From JAFGTX01 sp942492225 (lineage in GTDB: Bacteria > Bacillota > Clostridia > Peptostreptococcales > Acidaminobacteraceae), in assembly GCA_942492225.1 (NCBI GenBank), contig CALODS010000078.1, forward strand, positions 1-46,818: a stretch of DNA of 46,818 nt, written 5' to 3'. A program made the translations under genes and the position numbers. Below the pieces are notes generated by a model. The model saw nothing but the letters and a program-made list of their open reading frames with translations, was not told where the DNA came from and did no database searches. Shown here one piece after another: positions 7,860 to 16,707 of the stretch (positions are counted from its first letter, which is position 1; every line of letters starts with the position of its first letter).

Positions 7860-8495
7860 ATGCAAAAATTAGCAATAACAAGAAAAGTAACAGCACTATT
7901 TTTAAGTATGACAATTATTTTTGGTGCAACTATGCCGTCCTTTGCAAATGAAAGAGGATTAAAAAATAATGAACAAATAGTTTTTGAGAATGGAAGAGAA
8001 TTGACTGAAGAAGAATTCCTTGAGATACTTGAATGTAATCAAGAATTAGAAATTGTAGAAAGTTCAATTGCTATTGAAGATAGTTTCGTAGATTCAAATC
8101 TTATGTATATGAGAGCCGGTTCAGCTGAGAAATTAGTAGCTGAGTATACATTTTACTTGGTAGGTTTCGGACTTGTAGCAGTTCAGCAATATAACAACTC
8201 AGTAAAAATAGGTGAAAAAATGTTTGCTGCTGGATCTAAAACTTACAAAAAAACGTTAAAAGCGATTGATAATTTTATTTTTGCAAAAAGTAATCCTACT
8301 GGTAGAACAGTAAGAGAAGTTGAGAAAAAATTGAAGAAAGATGGATTTGAGAAGCAAAAAAACAATGGTGGAAGCCATCAAAAGTGGAAAAAACCAGGCA
8401 ATGAAAGATTTGTAGAAGTGCCGAATCATGGTGGAGGCTATGAGATTGCAATTGGAACATTACGTAGAATATGGAAGGATGCTGGATGGATTTAA
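7860..8495 (+). CDS. secreted protein with C-terminal HicA toxin domain
   Basis: Protein of 211 residues with a Sec signal peptide (basic start, hydrophobic core, likely cleavage after SFA near residue 29), an acidic middle part, and a C-terminal HicA-like domain at about 148-211. In HicA, an mRNA-cleaving toxin, a G-S-H motif carries the catalytic histidine; here it is GGSHQKW with His173, followed by the conserved VEVPNHGGG and GTLRRIWKDAG segments. HicA toxins are normally cytoplasmic and paired with HicB; no HicB is present, and a signal peptide is unexpected. The next gene, 22 bp on, is a candidate immunity protein. I infer an exported toxin aimed at neighbouring cells. The start at 7860 follows TGGAGGAAA; upstream in-frame codons lack a site. 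Confidence 0.75.
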   Translation: MQKLAITRKVTALFLSMTIIFGATMPSFANERGLKNNEQIVFENGRELTEEEFLEILECNQELEIVESSIAIEDSFVDSNLMYMRAGSAEKLVAEYTFYLVGFGLVAVQQYNNSVKIGEKMFAAGSKTYKKTLKAIDNFIFAKSNPTGRTVREVEKKLKKDGFEKQKNNGGSHQKWKKPGNERFVEVPNHGGGYEIAIGTLRRIWKDAGWI

Positions 8496-8517
8496 GTTAA
8501 AGAAATGAGGTAGAAAG

Positions 8518-8850
8518 TTGGAAAAAGAATTTGATATAGAGGGTATTATTTTAACTAATACAGAGATATCTGAGGATCAAATAACCGATATGTTTATAGA
8601 ATTTGTTGAATCAAACAATTGGTTGTTAGGTGGGGGAATTCATCCTGTAGAAACTAATGTTAAGTTTACAATAGGAATAGGTGTAATAGTTGATGAACAG
8701 GTCACTTACGATATTTTTTATAAGAGATTTAATAATTTTATAGAATCGTCTATGTGGAAATTCAATGGGAATATAATTGAAATTAATGATGGCTATTATA
8801 TTAATAAAGACGGTACCAAAGGAAAACATGTTTTAGATGACATGGATTAA
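8518..8850 (+). CDS. putative immunity protein for HicA-type toxin
   Basis: Acidic soluble protein of 110 residues with no signal peptide and no membrane segment. It starts at TTG with GAGG about 7 nt upstream, 22 bp after the toxin gene, and the two are followed by a shared terminator. The pattern of short strands and a helix (NTEISEDQITDMFIEFVESN) suggests a small alpha/beta fold, but I do not recognise a family. Size, position and charge are those of an immunity protein that neutralises the preceding toxin in the producer. It does not look like a HicB antitoxin, as no DNA-binding domain is evident. Function inferred from context only. Confidence 0.55.
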   Translation: MEKEFDIEGIILTNTEISEDQITDMFIEFVESNNWLLGGGIHPVETNVKFTIGIGVIVDEQVTYDIFYKRFNNFIESSMWKFNGNIIEINDGYYINKDGTKGKHVLDDMD

Positions 8851-8889
8851 TTCTAGTAAAGTTATTTTCAATATCATGAGCAACTAATT

Positions 8890-8930
8890 AAGAGACGCAA
8901 TACATTAAGAGTGTTGCGTTTCTTAATATT
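8890..8930 (+). terminator. terminator after toxin/immunity pair
   Basis: AAGAGACGCAA (8890-8900) pairs with TTGCGTTTCTT (8914-8924) with one G-U, forming an 11-bp stem followed by AATATT. It closes the toxin/immunity transcript. Confidence 0.6.
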
Positions 8931-9038
8931 AGTAAATTGAAATTACGCAAATAGTGTAATCTAAATCAAGAGAAGAACATAATGTATGTTGATGAGAGTG
9001 TGAATGTACAATATTGTTCGTATAGTGTATCATGTTGA

Positions 9039-9079
9039 AGTCCTAAAAACGGTCGTTTTTCGGACTTTTTTTATTTTTT
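9039..9079 (+). terminator. strong Rho-independent terminator
   Basis: AGTCC..AAAAAC pairs with GTTTTT..GGACT around a GGTC turn, followed by a run of T residues. The 8851-9189 gap otherwise holds the terminator at 8890 and the resolvase promoter; no gene was seen. Confidence 0.7.
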
Positions 9080-9095
9080 GTATTCGGCTAGAAAA

Positions 9096-9104
9096 TGATA
9101 TAAT
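9096..9104 (+). promoter_or_regulatory. extended -10 promoter of resolvase
   Basis: TGATATAAT (9096-9104) is an extended -10 element (TG-N-TATAAT) just after the terminator and about 85 bp before the resolvase start. No good -35 is visible. The region between contains two copies of CATATATTAA-like sequence (9121-9150), possible resolvase binding sites. Confidence 0.45.
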
Positions 9105-9189
9105 AAATGGTATATAAACCCATATATTAATCAAAGTACATATATTAATAAAATCTATGAGTTTATGGAATATAAGGAGTGGTGTTGTT

Positions 9190-9735
9190 GTGAAAATTGG
9201 ATATGCGAGAATTTCAACAACTGATCAGAAATTAGATCTTCAAATTGACGCATTAAGAAAAGCAGGATGCGAGAAGACATTTTACGATGTTGTTAGTGGT
9301 AGTAAAAGCGAAAGACCAGGACTTAATGATGCATTAGAATACATAAGAGAAGGTGATCTATTAGTTACTTGGAGACTTGATCGATTAGGTCGGTCGCTAA
9401 AACATCTAATAGAGTTAATTAATGAACTTGATAGGCGAGAGATTGGTTTTGTATCACTCCAAGAATCAATTAACACTACAACAGCTGGAGGTAAATTAGT
9501 ATTTCACGTTTTTGGTGCAATGGCGGAGTTTGAGCGATCATTAATTCAAGAAAGAACCAAATATGGACTTGAAGCTGCTAAAGCACGTGGTAGAAATGGT
9601 GGTCGTCCATCAGTGTTGTCGGATGAGCAAATTAAGCAGTTGAAGATTATGGCCAATGATAAAACTATTCCAGTAGTTGAAATCTGTAAAACTTTTGATG
9701 TGTCTAAATCAACTTATTACAAGTATGCTCGGTAA
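9190..9735 (+). CDS. serine recombinase, resolvase/invertase family
   Basis: Site-specific recombinase of 181 residues. The N-terminal catalytic domain starts KIGYARISTTDQK, with the nucleophilic serine in RIS, and contains the WRLDRLGRS motif near residue 70. The C-terminal helix-turn-helix reads VVEICKTFDVSKSTYYKY. Length and layout are those of complete small resolvases such as Tn3-family TnpR or Hin-type invertases. GTG at 9190 was chosen because AAGGAG (9174-9179) precedes it; the in-frame ATG at 9157 lies upstream of that site. No transposase of the Tn3 type is adjacent, so it may be an orphan resolvase or inversion switch. The palindrome at 9773-9805 is a possible crossover site. Confidence 0.88.
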   Translation: MKIGYARISTTDQKLDLQIDALRKAGCEKTFYDVVSGSKSERPGLNDALEYIREGDLLVTWRLDRLGRSLKHLIELINELDRREIGFVSLQESINTTTAGGKLVFHVFGAMAEFERSLIQERTKYGLEAAKARGRNGGRPSVLSDEQIKQLKIMANDKTIPVVEICKTFDVSKSTYYKYAR

Positions 9736-9772
9736 TAGAAAATACGAGTGATGTTAAATGACTTAAAAAGGT

Positions 9773-9805
9773 TCGCATAATATGCCATGTGGGCATATTA
9801 TACGA
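9773..9805. repeat. near-perfect palindrome after resolvase
   Basis: TCGCATAATATGCC (9773-9786) and GGCATATTATACGA (9792-9805) are inverted with one mismatch around 5 bp. It lies about 40 bp downstream of the resolvase stop and could be a recombinase crossover site or a terminator; no T-run follows, so the first is favoured. Confidence 0.45.
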
Positions 9806-10267
9806 GAGAGTGCGTAACTACATTAGTTATATGAAATTCCTTTGCTGACGAAATTTGCCCGAAAAAGTTTAGGAATTAATCCAGTTTGGTTATTATATGC
9901 ATTGAGATTTAAGTGCTAACGTAGTTGATAGTTTTATTATAGGAACGCTTTTTTCGGTTCATTATTATTACTGATATGCGGTAATTACAAAGAGGTTTTA
10001 GATGTTAAGTGAGGATATAATATTTCGAGCAAATTTATGACATGTCTAGCATGAGGACAGAAAGACTTCTATTTATATTCCTCATCTTTAGCTGTTAGAA
10101 CTTCACATAACACGATGATTAGTAACATTCCATTCAAATGATAGGGTGTTGCGGGAGGATTAAGTTAGGTGGCTGATTTACAGGAACGTCGCGAATCACG
10201 GGTATGGTTTAATACATAGGAGCAAACGGTGAGAGTAGAAAATATAAGGTTTTTGCAAAAGGAAGAA
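9806..10267. other. non-coding stretch without recognised gene
   Basis: About 460 bp with no supportable ORF in either direction. The part near 10,150-10,240 has a more balanced base composition, and a 16-codon open stretch (VADLQERRESRVWFNT, ended by TAG) suggests a worn gene remnant. A structured RNA cannot be excluded. Confidence 0.4.
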
Positions 10268-10269
10268 TT

Positions 10270-10278
10270 TGCTATAAT
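10270..10278 (+). promoter_or_regulatory. extended -10 promoter of nuclease operon
   Basis: TGCTATAAT (10270-10278) is a consensus extended -10 element about 58 bp before the nuclease start codon. The -35 region (TTTTTG) is poor, as is usual with extended -10 promoters. It probably drives the three-gene run 10337-14338. Confidence 0.5.
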
Positions 10279-10336
10279 GAACATGGTTTAACTTATGCAA
10301 CACATAAAATTAATATCAAAAAAGGGGAGTTAAGTT

Positions 10337-12025
10337 ATGCTTAAAAAAATCATGAAAGTATTTTTGTGGCTAGTATTCCTGCCATTTATGGTGTTATATA
10401 CAGGAATCAAGAAAAAGAACAAGATACTTATTGGTATTGGTGCGGTACTGTCTGTACTATTTATTGTGGTTGGATTGACGACTGAACCTGATCAAATTGA
10501 TGTAAGCACTCAAAATTCAAATGTTGAAGTCGAAAGAGAGATTGAAGAGAATCAGTTTGATTTACTAAGACGTGAAGGACACCCTATATATTGGGGTGAC
10601 GCTGATGAAGCAAAAGAGCTATGGGATGATATAAGTAATAAAGTAATTATTGGTCCTGAGTCTTATCACGACTATTCTGATCAAACTATTTTGACATATA
10701 GAGCTTATGATGATAACAAAATAAGAAATATGCAGTTCTATTTTAAAAATATGATGGACTATACTGTAAGTATTGAAGATGCATTTCTAATAGCTGAAGA
10801 ATATATGCCATTAGAAATTATGAAGCAGTATTATGTATTTGATGAATCTTATATAAGTGATAAACAGGATAAAAAGCAATACATAATTAGATACCACCTT
10901 AATGATGAAGGAAAAGAAGCTTATGATAATGGTCTGAGTTTGACTGGTATACTAGGTGTTACTATTAATGAAAATAAGGATGGTAATGCAGATAGTTTGA
11001 TAATAAATTTCCCTAACGATCGTCACGTATCACCATATGATGAAAGCTCTAGAGAATGGCATTATGACTTTTTAGGTAGTGAGAAAGAACTCGCAACTGA
11101 TGAAGAATTTGAAGTTCTAGTTGAAGAGTCTAATACGAGTGAAGTTGAAACTGTAAATGAAGTAAGCTTCGAAGGATATAGACTAAAAGAAATTGATGGT
11201 GGAAATTTATCTGGTCATAGAGAACCAAATGTTGTTGTTGATATAGGTTTTGGCGATAGAGAATATTATGCATTTACGAATGAACATGGCCAATTGGTTA
11301 AAGTAGTTGCAAATGAAATTATTCTCCAAGATGATGCTAATGAACCAGTTTTATCTACTGGAAGATACTATCGTGATGAGGCTAAAGTGCCTGGTGTTGA
11401 AAGTAAGACATTGGATGAAGGTCATGTAATTGCAGACTCTTTGGGTGGTGTTTCTAATGCTTATAATATTACACCTCAAAATAGCACATTAAATCGTCAT
11501 GGTGACCAAGCATATATGGAGAAGAATATTAGAGACGCAGGTGGATGTACTGATTTCACTGCCATTATTTCTTATTCAGATACTGAAACCCGAATTCCGA
11601 ATAGGTATAAATTTACATATACTCTAAGAGGTAATGTAATTGTCGATGAATTTGAGAATGTTAATCCAGATGAGGTAAACGCTAAACTGGATGAAAAGGT
11701 AGTAAATCAAAATGCAACGACAAATAATGACGAGAATACTAAAACTGGAATTGAAATTGTTAGCGTTGGTTTAAAATCAGAAGAAGTTGTAATCAGAAAT
11801 AATTCGGATGTAAATATTGATTTACAAGGGTACAAATTAGTTAGTGTAACGGGGAATCAATCTTATACATTTCCTTCTTATAATTTAGGTCCTGGAGAAA
11901 GTATGACTGTTTATTCAGGTAAAGGTAATGGCGATTTGAAGTGGACTGGTAAGTATATCTGGAATAATGATGGTGACTCAGCAGAATTGTATACAAGCAC
12001 AGATGTATTAGCAGATTCTTATTAG
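10337..12025 (+). CDS. membrane-anchored DNA/RNA non-specific endonuclease with lamin-tail domain
   Basis: Protein of 562 residues. Two N-terminal membrane helices (about 6-22 and 30-48) flank a basic loop (KKKNK), which should leave the C-terminal bulk outside the cell. A middle region of unknown fold (55-270) precedes a non-specific nuclease domain at about 290-450, with the key motif LDEGHVIADSLGG (catalytic D-G-H type) and the metal-site region NITPQNSTLNRHGDQAYMEK. A lamin-tail (LTD) beta-sandwich follows at about 470-560, a module often attached to secreted nucleases. GGGGAG precedes the ATG. The Septu-like ATPase gene begins only 13 bp downstream. It may degrade extracellular DNA or act in interbacterial conflict or defence with its neighbours. 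Confidence 0.82.
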   Translation: MLKKIMKVFLWLVFLPFMVLYTGIKKKNKILIGIGAVLSVLFIVVGLTTEPDQIDVSTQNSNVEVEREIEENQFDLLRREGHPIYWGDADEAKELWDDISNKVIIGPESYHDYSDQTILTYRAYDDNKIRNMQFYFKNMMDYTVSIEDAFLIAEEYMPLEIMKQYYVFDESYISDKQDKKQYIIRYHLNDEGKEAYDNGLSLTGILGVTINENKDGNADSLIINFPNDRHVSPYDESSREWHYDFLGSEKELATDEEFEVLVEESNTSEVETVNEVSFEGYRLKEIDGGNLSGHREPNVVVDIGFGDREYYAFTNEHGQLVKVVANEIILQDDANEPVLSTGRYYRDEAKVPGVESKTLDEGHVIADSLGGVSNAYNITPQNSTLNRHGDQAYMEKNIRDAGGCTDFTAIISYSDTETRIPNRYKFTYTLRGNVIVDEFENVNPDEVNAKLDEKVVNQNATTNNDENTKTGIEIVSVGLKSEEVVIRNNSDVNIDLQGYKLVSVTGNQSYTFPSYNLGPGESMTVYSGKGNGDLKWTGKYIWNNDGDSAELYTSTDVLADSY

Positions 12026-12038
12026 TTGGGAGTTATAT

Positions 12039-13469
12039 ATGAAATTTATAATTGCTGAATATACACATTATTTTTCTTCAAAAGGATATAAAGGTCCCTG
12101 TGTTGTTCTAATGAAAGATAGTTGGGACGATTATGGGCATAAAACTACATTTATTGCAAAATATATTGATGAAAATGATGATTTGTTTAGTTTAGGTGCT
12201 GTAAAAATACTTGACAGATATGAATGTGTAACAAAATTAGATAATCAATTCACTCAATTAAGTAATAATTATTGTTCGTTAGGTTCTTCAATGGATTATT
12301 ATGAAAAAATATCACTTTTACCCAAATCAACCCAACATATTATTTTAAAGAGTTTAAATGATGTTGCCATTAATAATGAAATATATGAAAATTTTAGAAA
12401 ATTAGTTGGATTTAGTGATTCTTTATTGAGAAATGGTAGAAATGCATTAAATAATGCCAAAGCTTTTCTAGAATCTAAAGATATAAAGAATAAAATGACA
12501 TTCACATATTCTACAAGGCTAGAGGGTGCTGAAAACAGTCATAGTGTCGACTTCTCTTTCTATAGAGATGATGGTATACCTTACCGAGTCTTTAGTATAA
12601 TTGGTAAGAATGGTACAGGTAAAACTAGATATTTAGCTGATTTAACATCTGATTTGACTAGTGACTATAAAGATAATCATGAAAAGTTTGGTGGTAATAG
12701 ACCAAGTTTTGGAATGATTCTTGGATTATCATATAGCGCATTTACGCAGTTTCAAAAGGAGGCTGCTGAAGAAGCTAATAGCGATATGTATAAGTACTTT
12801 GGAGCTTTAGATAATGAAAACAGATTTAGTACAGATATCATGGAAGATAATTTAAGAGAATCTGTAGAAAGAATAATTGAATTCAAACGCGTTGAATTTT
12901 GGCTTGAAACTTTACGAGATATTCAAGACGAAGAGTTTGCGACAACAATTAAAAGAGTAATCGTTAATGAAGGTAAATACGACAAATTATCAGGACTAAG
13001 CTCTGGACAGCGTATGATATTTGAAATTATAACTAATATACTAGCTCATGTAAGAATAAATACTCTTATCGTATTTGATGAACCAGAAATACATTTACAT
13101 CCTAATGCGATATCAAAACTCATGAAGGCACTGTATTCTGTATTAGAACAATATGATTCGTTTGCAATTTTAGCAACTCATATTCCACATGTGATACAGC
13201 AGATCCCATCTGATTCAGTAGTTGTTTTTGAACGAACTGGAAACGTAGCTTCCGTTAGAAAGCTTCGTTTTGAGTCTTTTGGTGAAAACCTTTCTGAATT
13301 AACTAATAGTGTGTTCGAAACGAATAATGTTTTTGACAATTATAAGAATGTATTAAAGAAACTCATGGAAACAATGGATTATGACGATGTTAATGAGTTG
13401 TTTGGTAATAAACTTTCCTTAAATGCGAAGGTATTTCTTAAATCATGTGAAGAAGAGGTTTGGAAATGA
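12039..13469 (+). CDS. Septu-like AAA/ABC-type ATPase (PtuA-like)
   Basis: ATPase of 476 residues with the RecF/SMC-type split layout. Walker A is IIGKNGTGKT near residue 190, the ABC signature is LSSGQRMIFE near residue 325, and Walker B is LIVFDEPEIHLHPNA near residue 350. The N-terminal 170 residues match no domain I know. An ATPase of this class overlapping an HNH nuclease gene is the organisation of Septu anti-phage systems (PtuA with PtuB), and of the effector pair of retron Ec78. The stop overlaps the HNH start (ATGA, 13466-13469), so the proteins are made in step and probably form one complex. No reverse transcriptase or ncRNA is evident, so a free Septu-like pair is favoured. Confidence 0.8.
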   Translation: MKFIIAEYTHYFSSKGYKGPCVVLMKDSWDDYGHKTTFIAKYIDENDDLFSLGAVKILDRYECVTKLDNQFTQLSNNYCSLGSSMDYYEKISLLPKSTQHIILKSLNDVAINNEIYENFRKLVGFSDSLLRNGRNALNNAKAFLESKDIKNKMTFTYSTRLEGAENSHSVDFSFYRDDGIPYRVFSIIGKNGTGKTRYLADLTSDLTSDYKDNHEKFGGNRPSFGMILGLSYSAFTQFQKEAAEEANSDMYKYFGALDNENRFSTDIMEDNLRESVERIIEFKRVEFWLETLRDIQDEEFATTIKRVIVNEGKYDKLSGLSSGQRMIFEIITNILAHVRINTLIVFDEPEIHLHPNAISKLMKALYSVLEQYDSFAILATHIPHVIQQIPSDSVVVFERTGNVASVRKLRFESFGENLSELTNSVFETNNVFDNYKNVLKKLMETMDYDDVNELFGNKLSLNAKVFLKSCEEEVWK

Positions 13470-14338
13470 AGAAGCTAAAAGCGTATGAAGATAATCAGGA
13501 GCAATATTATGAAGGTATACGTAGTGATAAAAGGATGTTTATTATTGACCCGGAAACAAAAGAAAAACTTGATATCAAAGATATTTTAGATACTGTTAAG
13601 AGCACCGTGTTTACTTCTTATAAGGAATATAATAACAAGCGTTTAACATTAGAAATGCTATGTGAAAGTACTTGTACTCCTATTGAAAAGGATGCTTTGC
13701 ACCGCTGTTATAATAATAAAACGGAAAGCCTGAATAAATTAAAGAGTAAAATAAAAGAAGTGAATAGTCCAGAAGTAGGAAATACATGTCAATTTTGCGG
13801 TATTAACTCAGCGAATACATTTGATCATTATGTACCAAAGGAAGATTATCCGGAATTTTCAGTTTATGGTCCTAATTTAATTCCGTGTTGCGGAGAATGT
13901 AACTCATATAAGGGGAAGCGTTGGAAAGACAGTGAGCGAAAATTTATTAATTTATATTATGATGATATCCCTGATATTGAAATTATCGAAGCTAAAATAG
14001 AAATTGAGGATGATGTACCTAAAGTTGAATATAAGTTCAAGAAGAATCAACATGACGAGTATTTGGTTGATTTATTGCCGAATAGCTATACTGTTAGGAC
14101 TCACTACGAAAAGCTTCAACTGAATAGTAGATTTTCTTATAACTGTAATAATTATATCAGTGAAATAAAAAGAACATTTGACTTCATAGAGAATTCTACT
14201 GCCGAAAATGTTGAATTTCATCTAAATAGTCAATTGAAAGTGTCTAAGGAAGTTTATGGTGTAAATCATTGGAGGACTACTTTAATTAAAGGAATGCTAG
14301 ATTCTTCAGATTTTGTTATATTTTGTATCAATAAGTAA
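13466..14338 (+). CDS. HNH endonuclease, Septu PtuB-like
   Basis: Nuclease of 290 residues that would be the toxic arm of the Septu-like pair. The HNH/zinc region reads CQFCGINSANTFDHYVPK, then CCGECNSYKGKRW, near residues 108-155: two Cys pairs bind zinc, the His of FDHY is the likely general base, and an Asn follows in the second Cys segment. The C-terminal half has no recognised motif. The ATG at 13466 overlaps the ATPase stop and has AAGAGG upstream; the TTG at 13460 is less likely. In Septu, HNH activity is released on infection and causes DNA damage or growth arrest (known of the family). The exact target is unknown here. Confidence 0.8.
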   Translation: MKKLKAYEDNQEQYYEGIRSDKRMFIIDPETKEKLDIKDILDTVKSTVFTSYKEYNNKRLTLEMLCESTCTPIEKDALHRCYNNKTESLNKLKSKIKEVNSPEVGNTCQFCGINSANTFDHYVPKEDYPEFSVYGPNLIPCCGECNSYKGKRWKDSERKFINLYYDDIPDIEIIEAKIEIEDDVPKVEYKFKKNQHDEYLVDLLPNSYTVRTHYEKLQLNSRFSYNCNNYISEIKRTFDFIENSTAENVEFHLNSQLKVSKEVYGVNHWRTTLIKGMLDSSDFVIFCINK

Positions 14339-14370
14339 AAAGAGAAATGAAAACTTGCATTTCTCTTTCT
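14339..14370. terminator. bidirectional terminator between HNH and dGTPase genes
   Basis: AAAGAGAAATG (14339-14349) and CATTTCTCTTT (14358-14368) form a perfect 11-bp stem. A- and T-rich flanks on both sides allow it to stop both convergent transcripts. Confidence 0.65.
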
Positions 14371-14378
14371 TTGTTAGT

Positions 14379-16397
14379 CTAAAATTTATGTGGTTCTGTA
14401 ATACGAGAGTATTCCGTCATAGCATAATTATCAGTCATACCGCCAATGAGGTCGGCTATTGTTCGTGATAAAATTTCACGGCATACTATACACACATTAC
14501 GTTCGTGAGAATCTCTTTTTTGTTCTTCTGTTATATAAATAAAATCGTTAACAATATTTGTTAATTCACCAGGCATCATTGTTTCAAAATTAATTTTGTA
14601 TTTCGAAGGTACTGAGCCATGTTGTAAGAATTTATTTTGTAAGCGAATTCTTGTACTTTTAGGTAATAATCTCGGATTCCTATAATACTCTCTAAATAGT
14701 TTTGTCACAACTGTTTCTGCTTTGATATCAAATCGTGATACGTTTACTGAACTAATGACTTTAAGAGTAATCATGTTATCTAAATCTTTAATATATTTTG
14801 TACCATTTTCCGTAAAAGATATTAACATTTCTCTAAGAAAACCTTCACTATTGTAAGTAGAAAACTTGTCAGTATTATTAATGAAAGCATTCATTTTTTC
14901 TTGTGATGCAGTCGTAACATCAAAAATGAAGTGGGAAATTATTAATGGAACTAATCTTGCTCTAAATAAGTCTGATTCATCTACATATACACGTCCAAGT
15001 TTTTTAAATGAAAGTATTTCTTTTTCTAAATCTAGTAATTTATCCGAAATGCTAGTTATTCCAATTTCTTGGAAAGTCTGAATTACTTCATTGGTTGAAA
15101 TTAAACCAATTTTCAAAGCATCATCTAAATCATGTCCTCGTTGTGCTATTTCATCTGCTATTGCTACAATTTGTCCTTCTAAAGTAGTAGGATACGGATA
15201 ATTTAAATGTAAATCTTTAGATGCACAATTCTCTACGTAGCGATTAATATAATGACATTGCTCTCTTACACATTCGAAGTTTTGGCATACACCATCAATA
15301 ACATTGGATTCTTTACAATGTTTTAGATATGAAGAGTGTTTTAAAATACCTTCTAAAACCTGATGACTAAGGTCAAGCCCTGAATGCTCGATATATTTTT
15401 CTTCAAGCGAGTCGAGAACTCTAACACCTTGTTTGTTATGCTTAAATCCGCCTATTTCAAGTATTCCAACGTTAGTGGGACTGAAATTAATTAATTCGTT
15501 ATGTTCATTTTTATAAGTAGAAGTTGTTGGATATTCAAAAATAGGTATATCACCAATTAATATTCTATTCAAGGTCCGCTCTCCTTGATGCCCAAATGGT
15601 GTATGACCAATATCATGCGCTAATGCTATAGCTTCTGTTAAATCGGCATTTAGGTTTAGTTTCTTGGCAATTCCTCTAGATATTTGATTAACTTCTTGGC
15701 TATGTGTCATTCTAGTACGAAAATGATCACCGGTTGAAGAGGTGAAAACTTGAGCTTTATCAACTAATCGTCTAAATGATTTAGCATGTATAACTCGTTC
15801 GCGATCTCTTTGAAATTCACTGCGATGTGAAGTACGATTATTTTGAACATAAAGCGAACGCTTTGCTAGCTCGTTCTTACAGGCTAATGGTGAAAGTAAT
15901 GATGCTTCTATTAATGCAGCTTCAAATGGATCTGAGTCAAAATCTAGTGGAACCCTATCTACAACAGGTGCGTTTATAAGTATAAGGTTTGTGCTGTTTT
16001 CAATATCAATTAGTTGAATCCAGCTATCTCTAAATAACTCAACTTTATTAATTTTAGCACTCTCAATATAAGTGCTTATAATTTCTTTATGATTTTGATT
16101 TGATGCTTCAAGGTGGATTTTAAAGAAGAATTTCAAATTTCCAGTTGATTCAATTCTATGTGAGACTCCTAAGTAAAATTCAGATACTTCATTACTCTTT
16201 TCACACCAAAATAGCGTCATAAAGAATTTGATGTCAGAGTTTTTTTCGCAAATAGTGTCATAAGCTGCTCTTTGTGCATGTGGTAGGTTATATATGTAAC
16301 TTTTTTCATTTGAGTACTCCCGAACACTCTTCACAGGGTTAGTAGTGCCGTTTTCTACCATTTTTACGATTAATACTTTACTACTTGGTGCTATCAT
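14379..16397 (-). CDS. dgt: dGTPase (HD-domain) with long N-terminal extension
   Basis: Deoxynucleotide triphosphohydrolase of 672 residues. The HD core starts near residue 195: RMTHSQEV carries the first His, ALAHDIGHTPFGHQGE carries the HD pair (H261, D262), and GQIVAIADEIAQRGHD carries the last Asp. These are the hallmarks of the Dgt family, which splits dGTP (or dNTPs) to deoxynucleoside and triphosphate. Typical members have 430-500 residues; this one has about 190 extra N-terminal residues with no recognised fold. AAGGAGAC just before the ATG at 16397 fixes the start; the frame is open further upstream but has no site there. It converges on the Septu-like pair, and dNTP depletion by dGTPases is a known anti-phage strategy, so a defence role is likely. 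Housekeeping is the alternative. Confidence 0.85.
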   Translation of the reverse strand: MIAPSSKVLIVKMVENGTTNPVKSVREYSNEKSYIYNLPHAQRAAYDTICEKNSDIKFFMTLFWCEKSNEVSEFYLGVSHRIESTGNLKFFFKIHLEASNQNHKEIISTYIESAKINKVELFRDSWIQLIDIENSTNLILINAPVVDRVPLDFDSDPFEAALIEASLLSPLACKNELAKRSLYVQNNRTSHRSEFQRDRERVIHAKSFRRLVDKAQVFTSSTGDHFRTRMTHSQEVNQISRGIAKKLNLNADLTEAIALAHDIGHTPFGHQGERTLNRILIGDIPIFEYPTTSTYKNEHNELINFSPTNVGILEIGGFKHNKQGVRVLDSLEEKYIEHSGLDLSHQVLEGILKHSSYLKHCKESNVIDGVCQNFECVREQCHYINRYVENCASKDLHLNYPYPTTLEGQIVAIADEIAQRGHDLDDALKIGLISTNEVIQTFQEIGITSISDKLLDLEKEILSFKKLGRVYVDESDLFRARLVPLIISHFIFDVTTASQEKMNAFINNTDKFSTYNSEGFLREMLISFTENGTKYIKDLDNMITLKVISSVNVSRFDIKAETVVTKLFREYYRNPRLLPKSTRIRLQNKFLQHGSVPSKYKINFETMMPGELTNIVNDFIYITEEQKRDSHERNVCIVCREILSRTIADLIGGMTDNYAMTEYSRITEPHKF

Positions 16398-16632
16398 GGA
16401 CTGTCTCCTTTTCTTATGTAAAAAATTTTTATTTGTTAAAAAAGCTTGACTAATTATACCATAAAATAACAATTCAATCGATAAAACAACTGATAATATT
16501 TGGAAATAGGAACGGTTATGTAATTTATGGAAAATAGACAAATCTTCAAAAGATGTTATTATGCAAACAATTAACTTCCAAAACATGGTTTTATATTAAT
16601 GTGTTAAAATATAATTTATAGGAGTTAGTGAA

Positions 16633-16707
16633 ATGAAAGTAGTTAGAATATCTTCAATAGGAAATGTTGCACTTGTGTGTAGAAGTAATATTGTCCTGAT
16701 AAACTAA
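16633..16707 (+). pseudogene. 5' fragment of a gene cut by IS insertion
   Basis: A start codon with TAGGAG upstream opens a frame beginning MKVVRISSIGNVALVCR, which runs into IS DNA after about 20 codons and stops. It is probably the head of a host-element gene destroyed by the nested IS insertions; the stretch at 18216-18395 may be its tail. Function unknown. Confidence 0.4.

Noticed and set aside
12039..14338. Retron (Ec78-type) system
   Set aside because: The ATPase/HNH pair is shared with retron Ec78, but no reverse transcriptase gene is nearby.
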